Source: Brevundimonas bullata
GTDB lineage: Bacteria; Pseudomonadota; Alphaproteobacteria; Caulobacterales; Caulobacteraceae
Reading direction: 5' to 3'
DNA length: 32,247 bases
Assembly: GCF_003350205.1 (NCBI RefSeq)
Contig: NZ_QLLC01000032.1
Location: 1 to 32,247 of the forward strand
Part shown: positions 6,999 to 14,679 of the stretch, in pieces
Position numbering within the stretch: the first letter of the stretch is position 1
Layout: each line of letters begins with the position of its first letter
Program-made: the position numbers and the translations under genes
The notes under the pieces: generated by a model
The model's database searches: none
What the model saw: only the letters and a program-made list of their open reading frames with translations
Told to the model about the DNA's origin: nothing

Positions 6999-9800
6999 AT
7001 GCGTAAGGAAGAGCGGAACTCGCTGCCTGGCAGCGAGGGGAGAAACATTCGTCGTATTCTGATGGGAACCGCCGCAGCGGTTGGAATTTTGTCGGCCGGC
7101 CCGGTTCTGGCCCAGGAGCAGGAAGCCGCGCCGGAACCAGAACAGGCGGTTCAGGTCGAGGACATCGTCGTCACCGGCACGGCCATCCGGGGGGTGGCTC
7201 CGGTTGGGTCGGCCACAGTCGGCATGTCGCGTGAAGACCTGGTCCAGGCCCCGGCGCGCGACGCCAGCGCCCTGGTCGCCAGCCTGCCGCAGGCTTCCAG
7301 CCAGGGCACGACCCTGGCCTCGTCTGGCGGCAGGGCCGCCGGCGTCAACCTTCGCGGACTGGGCAACAACGCCACCCTGGTCCTGTTCGACAGCCGACGC
7401 GTCGTGCCCCAGGGCGGCAACGCCCAGGTGTCCGACCCCAACCTTATTCCCTTCTCCGCCATCGAGCGGGTCGAGGTCGTCACCGACGGCGCCTCGGCCA
7501 TCTATGGCTCGGACGCTGTGGCCGGCGTGGTCAACTACATCACACGTCGCAACTACGACGGCGCCGAGGTCACGACCCGCTACACCAACTCGCTGTATAA
7601 TCAGTATGTTATCGATGGGGTGATCGGCAAGACCTGGGCTGGCGGCAGCGCCATGTTCGCCGGTTCTTGGGACAAGAACGACAGCGTTCCACGCAGCGAG
7701 CGTGACTATATGATGCAGGATCTGCGGCCCTTTGGCGGGAATGACAACCGCCTGATAGGGACGACCGTCTATCCCGACGCGCCCGGCGCTCTGATCATCG
7801 GCAACACCGTCTATGGCCTGCCGAACACCAATGGCGCTGTGCCGACGGCGGCGGATGTGATCGCCCTGAGCGGCGATCCGGAGCTGTTTGATTCCTCGTA
7901 TCTGTATGACTTCTACACGGCTCGTGAACGCCATGCGGCCATGTTCAAGCTGCGCCAGGAACTCGCCCCGGGTTTCGAGGTGGGCTACACGGGCATCTAT
8001 AATCTGCGGACCAATGAATCGCGCTCCGGCGACGGGTTCGAACGGGTGGCCATCCGCCTGACGCCCGGCAGTCCCTACTATATTCCGGGCATGCCCAACC
8101 CGACGGCGAACCAGACCGTCGTCTATAACTACTCGCTCAACAATCCCGACACCTCGCGCGATCAGAAGAATCGCGAGGAGACGATCAACCACTCGATCGA
8201 CATGACGCTGGAGCTGCCGAAGGACTATCGGTTCTCGGGCCTGCTGACCTACGGCAAGACCGACTCGTGCAACGTCTGCCAGCCGCAGGTGAACACGACT
8301 GTGGCCAACGTCATCGCCAGTAATGCGTCGTGGGGGTTCAATCCCTTCCTGCAAGGTCCGCAGGCGGGTGCTCAGGCTCTGGTCGGCGGCTTCATCCAGC
8401 AATACGACACCGTGCTGCTCGACGCGGTGGGCAAGGTGGACGGGGTTCTGTTCGACCTGCCGGCCGGCGCGGTTCGTCTGGCGGCCGGCGCGGAATATTC
8501 GCGCTATAAGCTCTATCTGAAGGCGCAGAACACCCTGAACCTGGCGGGCGACTATCAGGTTTCGCGCTTCACCAAGAGCGATCGCGATGTGAAGTCAGCC
8601 TTTGGCGAAGTCTTCGTGCCGATCGTGTCGAACGACATGGGTGTGCCCTTCATGCAGTCGCTCGATCTGAGCGCCGCCGTTCGTTACGACAGCTATTCGG
8701 ATGCGGGCGACACCACCAATCCCAAGATCGGCCTGACCTGGCGGCCGACCGATGAACTGCTGATCCGCGGCAGCTGGGGCACGTCGTTCCGGGCGCCGAC
8801 CCTGATCGAGGCAAACCCGGCCACGGTCGGTCAGACCAACCGGGTCTATGTCAGCAATGGCCTGAACGATCCGACCATCCCGATCACTAATGTGTCCTCG
8901 GGTCAGAGCGCGGTCCTGTCGCGGACCGGCAACACCGAGGGGCTGCGGCCGGAATCGGCGACCATCTGGTCGCTGGGCGGGGACTATCGTCCCAACTACC
9001 TGCCGTCGCTGAAGCTCAGCGTCACCTACTACAACGTGAGATACGAAGATCGGATCGAAAACCTTCCGAACCAGACGCTGATCCTGTCCAGCCCGGAAAA
9101 CCTGGAGCTGTACAAGGACTTCTTCATCAAGGCGCCGCAGCCGACGACCTGCGTCAACGGCGATTACTCGACCTATAATCCGGCCTATCTGCCCTGGCTG
9201 ACCGACAAGAACGCGGTCTTCTCGCCTTCGACCATCAACGACTGCTCCATGGTCGGGGTCATCGCCGGCGGACGTCTCAACCTGGGCGAGGTGAAACAGA
9301 GCGGGCTCGATTTCGGCGCCAACTATCTGCACGAGACGGCGTTCGGCGACTTCACCTTCAACGCCAGCTTCTCCAAGGTTCTGAACCTCGAGAAGAGCGT
9401 GGTCGCAGGCGGTCCTCTGTTCGACGCCCTGGACACCTATGGCTTCCAGGTGTCCGAGCGCGGACGTTTCAACGTCAACTATCGTCGGGGCGGGCTGAGC
9501 GCCAACCTGAGCGCCAACTACGTCGGCTCCTACCTGAATAATGCGACCATCACCGTGAACGGGGTCAAGCTGCCCGAGACGGAAGTCCCGACCTGGACGA
9601 CCTGGGATGCGGGCGTGGCCTATTCCTTCGAGGACGGGCGCTTTGGCGGCGTGCTCGACGGGGTTCGTCTGGCGGTGAACGTCCAGAACCTGTCCGACGA
9701 ACAGCCGCCCATCGTGCTCAGCGGCACGACGGCGGTGGACCTGGGCAACCACAACCCGTTCGGACGGGTCTGGTCGCTGGAGCTGACCAAGGCGTTCTGA
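6999..9800 (+). CDS. TonB-dependent outer-membrane receptor (933 aa)
   Basis: This is a full-length TBDR that imports a ligand across the outer membrane using TonB energy. It has a long signal peptide (cleavage probably after A38, in VLAQ), a TonB box around residues 54-59 (EDIVVT), a plug domain with the LRGLG and DGASAIYGSDAVAGVVNY motifs, and a large beta-barrel ending in an aromatic residue (Phe). Cys residues in the extracellular-loop region may form disulphides. The start is ATG 6999, six bases after GGGGAG. It sits 49 bp downstream of the CoA-lyase gene, separated by a hairpin, and is followed by a strong terminator. Its ligand is probably the substrate of the adjacent pathway, but this is inferred from position only. 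Confidence 0.93.
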   Translation: MRKEERNSLPGSEGRNIRRILMGTAAAVGILSAGPVLAQEQEAAPEPEQAVQVEDIVVTGTAIRGVAPVGSATVGMSREDLVQAPARDASALVASLPQASSQGTTLASSGGRAAGVNLRGLGNNATLVLFDSRRVVPQGGNAQVSDPNLIPFSAIERVEVVTDGASAIYGSDAVAGVVNYITRRNYDGAEVTTRYTNSLYNQYVIDGVIGKTWAGGSAMFAGSWDKNDSVPRSERDYMMQDLRPFGGNDNRLIGTTVYPDAPGALIIGNTVYGLPNTNGAVPTAADVIALSGDPELFDSSYLYDFYTARERHAAMFKLRQELAPGFEVGYTGIYNLRTNESRSGDGFERVAIRLTPGSPYYIPGMPNPTANQTVVYNYSLNNPDTSRDQKNREETINHSIDMTLELPKDYRFSGLLTYGKTDSCNVCQPQVNTTVANVIASNASWGFNPFLQGPQAGAQALVGGFIQQYDTVLLDAVGKVDGVLFDLPAGAVRLAAGAEYSRYKLYLKAQNTLNLAGDYQVSRFTKSDRDVKSAFGEVFVPIVSNDMGVPFMQSLDLSAAVRYDSYSDAGDTTNPKIGLTWRPTDELLIRGSWGTSFRAPTLIEANPATVGQTNRVYVSNGLNDPTIPITNVSSGQSAVLSRTGNTEGLRPESATIWSLGGDYRPNYLPSLKLSVTYYNVRYEDRIENLPNQTLILSSPENLELYKDFFIKAPQPTTCVNGDYSTYNPAYLPWLTDKNAVFSPSTINDCSMVGVIAGGRLNLGEVKQSGLDFGANYLHETAFGDFTFNASFSKVLNLEKSVVAGGPLFDALDTYGFQVSERGRFNVNYRRGGLSANLSANYVGSYLNNATITVNGVKLPETEVPTWTTWDAGVAYSFEDGRFGGVLDGVRLAVNVQNLSDEQPPIVLSGTTAVDLGNHNPFGRVWSLELTKAF

Positions 9801-9809
9801 GCCGGCTTT

Positions 9810-9851
9810 GACCGGGGGCGGCGAGGGGCCGCCTCCGGTCGAGGTGTTTTT
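9810..9851 (+). terminator. Rho-independent terminator after the TBDR gene
   Basis: A 13-bp stem with one G-U pair (9810-9822 with 9828-9840) and a 5-nt loop is followed after six bases by TTTTT (9847-9851). It should end most transcripts from the receptor gene. The ThuA gene starts only 15 bp further on, so that gene is either transcribed by read-through or from a promoter that I cannot resolve. Confidence 0.8.
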
Positions 9852-9866
9852 CTGAGGAGGGACCAA

Positions 9867-10748
9867 GTGATCAAACTGAAGATGAGGCTGGCGGCGCTGA
9901 TGACGGCGACAGCCGTCTGGGCGGGTGCAGGCCTCGCCGCCGCCCAGGCGCCCGCGCCGGGCCAGGCCATGGCAGACCCCTATGCCGGACAGAAGAAGCT
10001 GCTGGTCATCGCCGACGTCCAGACCGGCTTCCATCACGACTCGATCAATCACGCGATGGCGGTGATCGAGCAAATGGGGCGCGAAAGCGGGGCCTATGTC
10101 GCCTTCCTTCGCACCGACTCCCAGTTGATCACCCGTGAGCCCATCCTCGGGACCGGGACGCGCTATGAGGGGCGGCCTGTCAACGCTCGCAACCTCAACT
10201 ATTTCGACGCCGTCTTCCTGTTGAGCAGCGGCTCGGGCAACCTGTCCGACCAGCAGAAGGCCGACCTGCTGGCCTTTGTCAAAGAGGACGGCAAGGGCTT
10301 CATCGGCGGCCACGCCGCGACGATCGCCTTCTATGACTGGCCTGACTACGGTGAGATGATCGGCGGCTTCATGGCCGGCGAGTATCGGGTGGAGCCGACG
10401 GGCGTCATCGTGCAGGACCCGCATTTCCCCGGCGCGGCAGGCCTGCCGACCACCATCACCGACCAGTTTCCCTATATGGGCGCGCCCTATGTGAAGGGGG
10501 GCTTCCACACCATCCTGCGCCTTGATCCGTCGCGGCTGACGCCCGAGCAGCTGGCGCGTCGTCCTGATGACGACTTCCCGGTCGCCTGGGCCAAGACCTA
10601 CGGCAAGGGCCGGGTCTTCGTCAGTTCGATGGGCCACGTCGAGCAGATCTGGGACGACCCCGCCGTCCGCACCTTCCATCTCGAAGGCATCAAATGGGCC
10701 CTCGGCCTGACCGACGCCGACGTCACGCCCGACGCGCCCCAACAATGA
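9867..10748 (+). CDS. Exported ThuA-like domain protein
   Basis: About 293 residues: a signal peptide (cleavage near AAAQA, residues 20-30) and a ThuA-like, class I glutamine-amidotransferase-like fold. Typical features are the LLVIADVQTGFHHDS strand with its His pair, the DAVFLL segment, the GKGFIGGHAA loop and the late GKGRVFVSSMGH segment. ThuA proteins are linked to sugar or polyol metabolism, though their chemistry is poorly known. The start is GTG 9867, after GAGGAGGGA. Its stop overlaps an ATG at 10745, and the PQQ dehydrogenase gene starts 20 bases after the stop, so the two are co-transcribed. The exported location matches that of the quinoprotein. A function in handling the oxidised product is speculative. 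Confidence 0.8.
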   Translation: MIKLKMRLAALMTATAVWAGAGLAAAQAPAPGQAMADPYAGQKKLLVIADVQTGFHHDSINHAMAVIEQMGRESGAYVAFLRTDSQLITREPILGTGTRYEGRPVNARNLNYFDAVFLLSSGSGNLSDQQKADLLAFVKEDGKGFIGGHAATIAFYDWPDYGEMIGGFMAGEYRVEPTGVIVQDPHFPGAAGLPTTITDQFPYMGAPYVKGGFHTILRLDPSRLTPEQLARRPDDDFPVAWAKTYGKGRVFVSSMGHVEQIWDDPAVRTFHLEGIKWALGLTDADVTPDAPQQ

Positions 10749-10768
10749 AAATCGCAAAGGAACGCCCC

Positions 10769-12724
10769 ATGACCAGACGCTCCCTGAAAGGCGTCGGCGC
10801 CTGCCTGTCGCTGATCCTCATGGCCGGAACCCCGGCTCTGGCCCAGACCGCTGGCGCCCCGACTGACGACGGCAGGACCTGGCGCAGCTATGGCCAGAAC
10901 CCCGGCGCGACCAACTTCTCGCCCCTGACGCAGATCACGCCCGACAACGTCGGCCAGCTGAAGCGCGCCTGGACCTTCCGTTACGGCGGCGGCACGGACG
11001 AGGAGGGCGACCGGGGTCTGGATCACCGCTGGGAGGTGACGCCGCTGGTGATCGACGGCGTGATGTACGTCTCGACCCCGACCAATCCGAACCTGCCCGT
11101 CCTCAAGTCCACCATCACCGCCCTGTCGCCCGAAACGGGCGAGGTGCTGTGGAAATGGGAATCGGACCGCAACATCCACGGTCGCGGCATCGCCTGGTGG
11201 CCGGGCGACGAAACCCATGGCCCGCGCATCATCTTCGCCACCGACAAGGGCTATCTGGCGGCGCTGGACGTGCGCACGCGTCAACTGGCGACGGACTTCG
11301 GCCAGAACGGCCAGGTCGACGCCTATGTCGGCGTGGCGTCCGAGGTCGTGGGCGAGAGCCGGCGCGACACCTTCACCATTCCCAACCCGGTCGCCATCTA
11401 CAAAAACCTGATGATCACCGGCGCTCGCCCCGGAGAAATGGGGCCGCCTGGACCGCGTGGCGACGTGCGCGCCTGGGATGTCCGCACCGGAGAACTGGTC
11501 TGGTCTTTCCATACCGTGCCCCAGCCGGGTGAGGCCAACCACGAGGGCTATGTCGGCGATGAATGGAAGGACCGCAGCGGCGCCAACGTCTGGTCGACCA
11601 TCACCATCGACGAGGAAAACGGCATCGTCTTCGCTCCCGTCGGCGACCTGAACGGTCGGGCCCAGGGGTCTGAGCTCTACGCCAACAGCATCATCGCCCT
11701 CGACGCCCAGACCGGCGCGCTGAGGTGGCACCATCAGGTCACGCACAAGGACCTGTGGGACTGGGACATGCCGACCCCGCCGGTTCTGGTGAACTTCCGT
11801 GAGGGCGACCGTACCATCCCGGCCGTGGCCCTGACCGGCAAGCAGAGCCTGCTGTTCGTCTATGACCGCCAGACCGGGCGTCCCCTGCATGAAATCGAGG
11901 AACGGCCGACGCCGCGCAGCGACGATCCGGCCGACGTCGCCTGGCCGACCCAGCCCTTCCCGGTGCGACCCGGCCCGCTGGCGCGTGTGACCATGACGCG
12001 CGACGAAATCCCCAACATCACGCCCGAGCAGCACGCCTATTGCACCGCCTTCTGGGACGAGAACAACATCCAGGTGACGGGCCTGTACGGACGCCCGCTG
12101 ATGACGCGCGGCACCCTCAGCTTCCCCTCGACTCTGGGCGGTCCGAACTGGGGCGGTCCCTCCTACAGCCCGACGTCTGACGTCTTCATCGTCAATGTTC
12201 AGAACATGGGCCAATTCCGCGCCGCCGGTCCGGTGACGCCGATCTTCGGCGGGCCGCGTCCGCCGCGTCGTCGGGGGCCGGTTGATCCGAGCGCGCCGAT
12301 CACCCAGTCGGGCTTCAGTTACCGGATCGATGCCGACACCATGCTGCCGTGCACGCCGACGCCCTGGGGCGAACTGGTCGCGGTCGACATCAGCAAGGGC
12401 GAGATCCTGTGGCGTGCGCCGCTGGGGACGATCCCGGGTCTGAAGACCGATGTCGCCACGGGCGCGCGCAATCTGGGCGGCAATATCCAGACCGCCGGCG
12501 GCCTGGTCTTCATCGGCGCGACCAACGACCAGACCTTCCGGGCCTTCGACGCCCGCACCGGCGAGGTGAAGTGGTCGGTCGAGCTGGACGCCAGCGCCCA
12601 TTCCACGCCTGTCACCTACCTCGGCAAGGACGGCAAACAATATGTCGTCGTGACCGGGGCAGGGGGCACAGCCGTCGCCGCCAGACGAATGTCGGACACC
12701 CTCAACGCCTTCGTCCTCCCCTAG
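10769..12724 (+). CDS. Exported PQQ-dependent dehydrogenase
   Basis: About 651 residues with a Sec signal peptide (cleavage near ALAQT) and a beta-propeller of repeated Trp-docking segments, for example GEVLWKWE, GELVWSF, GEILWRAP and GEVKWSVEL. The C-terminal NLGGNIQTAGGLVFIGATND and the GKQYVVVTGAGG block resemble the glucose/quinate dehydrogenase group. Unlike membrane glucose dehydrogenase, it has no N-terminal membrane helices, and there is no fused haem domain. It would oxidise an alcohol or sugar in the periplasm. The start is ATG 10769, preceded by AAAGGA and giving a normal signal peptide; ATG 10745 (ATGA overlap with the ThuA gene) would add eight residues. No PQQ biosynthesis genes lie in this window. 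The two small cytochromes c nearby are the likely electron acceptors. Confidence 0.9.
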   Translation: MTRRSLKGVGACLSLILMAGTPALAQTAGAPTDDGRTWRSYGQNPGATNFSPLTQITPDNVGQLKRAWTFRYGGGTDEEGDRGLDHRWEVTPLVIDGVMYVSTPTNPNLPVLKSTITALSPETGEVLWKWESDRNIHGRGIAWWPGDETHGPRIIFATDKGYLAALDVRTRQLATDFGQNGQVDAYVGVASEVVGESRRDTFTIPNPVAIYKNLMITGARPGEMGPPGPRGDVRAWDVRTGELVWSFHTVPQPGEANHEGYVGDEWKDRSGANVWSTITIDEENGIVFAPVGDLNGRAQGSELYANSIIALDAQTGALRWHHQVTHKDLWDWDMPTPPVLVNFREGDRTIPAVALTGKQSLLFVYDRQTGRPLHEIEERPTPRSDDPADVAWPTQPFPVRPGPLARVTMTRDEIPNITPEQHAYCTAFWDENNIQVTGLYGRPLMTRGTLSFPSTLGGPNWGGPSYSPTSDVFIVNVQNMGQFRAAGPVTPIFGGPRPPRRRGPVDPSAPITQSGFSYRIDADTMLPCTPTPWGELVAVDISKGEILWRAPLGTIPGLKTDVATGARNLGGNIQTAGGLVFIGATNDQTFRAFDARTGEVKWSVELDASAHSTPVTYLGKDGKQYVVVTGAGGTAVAARRMSDTLNAFVLP

Positions 12725-12732
12725 CGCCGACC

Positions 12733-12762
12733 GCCCCGCGAGGCCTGACGGTTTCGCGGGGC
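12733..12762. other. GC-rich hairpin between dehydrogenase and MFS genes
   Basis: A perfect 9-bp stem, GCCCCGCGA (12733-12741) with TCGCGGGGC (12754-12762), has a 12-nt loop. A second, smaller dyad (TCCGAC/GTCGGA, 12772-12787) follows. Neither has a T-run, so this may stabilise the upstream mRNA or end transcription weakly rather than being a classical terminator. Confidence 0.45.
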
Positions 12763-12814
12763 GCCTCCCGATCCGACGTCTGTCGGACCGTCCTATAGTC
12801 AGTGGATTATCCCA

Positions 12815-14128
12815 ATGGACGCAGCCCTGCCCGTCACGCCGCCCAAGCGGACCCATGCGCGATACGTCGTGCTGGCCCTGATCGCCGTCGGCACCATGAT
12901 TAACTATCTGGACCGCTCGCTTCTGGCGGTCGCGGCGCCGCGCATGGCCGAGGATCTCGCGCTGGGCGCGGCCACCATGGGCGTCCTGTTTTCGGCCTTT
13001 TCGTGGAGTTACGCCCTGGCCCAGATTCCGGGCGGGATGTTCCTGGACCGCTTTGGCGTCCGACTGACCTACGCCCTATCGGTCGGGGTGTGGTCGATCT
13101 TCACCGGCTTGCAGGGAGCGGCCACCGGCCTGACCTCGCTAATCATCTATCGCCTGGGACTGGGCGCCGCCGAGGCGCCATGCTTCCCGGCCAACAGCCG
13201 TATCCTGGTCGCCTGGTTCCCGCAGGGCGAACGCGCCCGCGCCCAGAGCGTCTATTCGGTCGGCATGTATTTCGGCATCGCCTTCCTCAGCCCGGTCCTC
13301 TTCTGGGTGACGGGGACCTTCGGCTGGCGAGCGCTGTTCATCATCGCCGGCGTGATCGGCGTATTGTTCGCAGGTCTGTGGTGGTGGGTCTATCGCGACC
13401 CGGAGCACAGCCGCAGGGTCAATCAGGCGGAACTGGATCACATCGCGGCGGGCGGCGGTGGTTTGTCCTCCGCGACCGGCAAGACGCCCTTCTCGTGGAA
13501 ACAGATCGGCTGGCTGCTGAGCAAGCGCCAGATCCTGGGCGCCTCGATCGGCCAGTTCGCCACTAACGCCACCCTGGTCTTCTTCCTGACGTGGTTCCCG
13601 ACCTATCTGGTGGTCGAGCGCGACATGCCCTGGCTGAAAGTCGGCTGGATGGCGGTGCTGCCCTTCATCGCCGCCTCGGTCGGCGTGGTCTTCGGCGGTC
13701 AGTTGTCGGACGCCCTGGTCAAGCGCAGCGGCTCGGCCACCTTTGGCCGCAAGCTGCCGATCGTGGCCGGTCTGCTGTTGTCCTCGACCATCATCTCGGC
13801 GGCCTTCCTGAAATCCGACGCCCTGGTGATCGCGGTCATGTCGGTCGCCTTCTTCGGCCAGGGCATGTCCAACCTTGGCTGGACCCTGATCTCGGATGTC
13901 GCGCCCAAGAGCCTCATCGGGCTGACGGCGGGGGTGTTCAACTTCTGCACCAATCTGGCAGGCATTGTGACGCCGATGATGATCGGCTTCATCGTCGCGG
14001 CCACTGGCTCCTTCTTCGGCGGCCTGGCCATGATCGGCGTCCTCGCTCTGATCGGCGCCTTCTCCTACACCTTCCTGGTCGGGCGGGTGGAACGCATCGC
14101 AGAACCGACTGCGGCGGAGGCGGCGTGA
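12815..14128 (+). CDS. MFS transporter, anion:cation symporter type
   Basis: About 437 residues with 12 predicted membrane helices. The first helix ends with the INYLDRSLLAVAAP signature of the ACS family, which includes hexuronate, glucarate, galactonate and tartrate importers; the FLDRFGVR loop follows helix 2. It probably brings an organic anion across the inner membrane by proton symport. The start is ATG 12815, with only a weak ribosome binding site. It overlaps the downstream cytochrome gene (TGATG). Its placement after the quinoprotein suggests that it imports the periplasmic oxidation product, an inference from context. The aromatic-acid transporter at 24148-25482 belongs to a different MFS family. 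Confidence 0.88.
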   Translation: MDAALPVTPPKRTHARYVVLALIAVGTMINYLDRSLLAVAAPRMAEDLALGAATMGVLFSAFSWSYALAQIPGGMFLDRFGVRLTYALSVGVWSIFTGLQGAATGLTSLIIYRLGLGAAEAPCFPANSRILVAWFPQGERARAQSVYSVGMYFGIAFLSPVLFWVTGTFGWRALFIIAGVIGVLFAGLWWWVYRDPEHSRRVNQAELDHIAAGGGGLSSATGKTPFSWKQIGWLLSKRQILGASIGQFATNATLVFFLTWFPTYLVVERDMPWLKVGWMAVLPFIAASVGVVFGGQLSDALVKRSGSATFGRKLPIVAGLLLSSTIISAAFLKSDALVIAVMSVAFFGQGMSNLGWTLISDVAPKSLIGLTAGVFNFCTNLAGIVTPMMIGFIVAATGSFFGGLAMIGVLALIGAFSYTFLVGRVERIAEPTAAEAA

Positions 14129-14658
14129 TGGCGATGCGTCCTGTCTCCATCCCGCGATTGGGCGCGGGTGTCGCGTTCATCCTGGCCGTGGGTCTGTCCG
14201 CTTGTGAGCCGTCCGATCCGGCGGATGGGTCTCACAAGGTCGTAGCGGCTGAGGCCGTTCCGGCGGCGCTCCCTGCGCACGGTTTGGTTGAAGCGCCGGC
14301 TCTCCCGCCTGAAGTTGCGTTGCCGGTCGAACCTGCACCTGAACCTGAGGCTGTCGTCGTGTCAGCAGCCCCGACCAAGGCCACGCCGCCGGTTCAGGTG
14401 GTCGCCCCGCCGGCCCCGGCGCCTCAGCCGGTCAAGGCGGTGGTTCAGCCCGGCGTCCTGCCGCAGGGGGCGGGGCGCAACGTGGCTCAGCGCCTGTGCG
14501 GCACCTGCCATTCTCTGGTTCTGGTCACAGCCAACGGCCACACAGAGGCGGAGTGGGATTCCATCGTCGCTCGCATGGAGTCGAACGGGATGCAGGCCTC
14601 GGCGGACGACATCAACACGGTCATCGACTATCTGTCGAAGGCGCTGCCGCCACGCTAG
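14128..14658 (+). CDS. Lipoprotein cytochrome c with Pro/Ala-rich linker
   Basis: About 176 residues. The N-terminus is a lipoprotein signal with lipobox LSAC (lipidated C26). An 80-residue Pro/Ala/Val-rich flexible linker follows, then a C-terminal cytochrome c domain with CGTCH (C124, C127, H128). The domain matches the small cytochrome at 184-528 in its GAGR, QR-CG-CHS, HT-EW, RM, GM-AS-DD and DYL positions, so they are paralogues. The lipid anchor plus long linker would tether a haem domain that can reach a soluble quinoprotein. The start is ATG 14128, seven bases after GGAGG, sharing one base with the MFS stop. It ends with TAG, only 21 bases before and in the same frame as the next gene. 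Confidence 0.85.
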   Translation: MAMRPVSIPRLGAGVAFILAVGLSACEPSDPADGSHKVVAAEAVPAALPAHGLVEAPALPPEVALPVEPAPEPEAVVVSAAPTKATPPVQVVAPPAPAPQPVKAVVQPGVLPQGAGRNVAQRLCGTCHSLVLVTANGHTEAEWDSIVARMESNGMQASADDINTVIDYLSKALPPR

Positions 14659-14679
14659 GCGAACGACAGGGAAGTTCGA

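Noticed and set aside
10745..10768. Earlier start for the PQQ dehydrogenase in the ATGA overlap
   Set aside because: The later ATG 10769 has a better ribosome site (AAAGGA) and gives a normal signal peptide, although the earlier start cannot be excluded.
13591..14127. N-terminal extension of the lipoprotein cytochrome frame into the MFS gene
   Set aside because: The extension is a shadow of the MFS transporter; the lipobox and the ribosome site both place the start at 14128.
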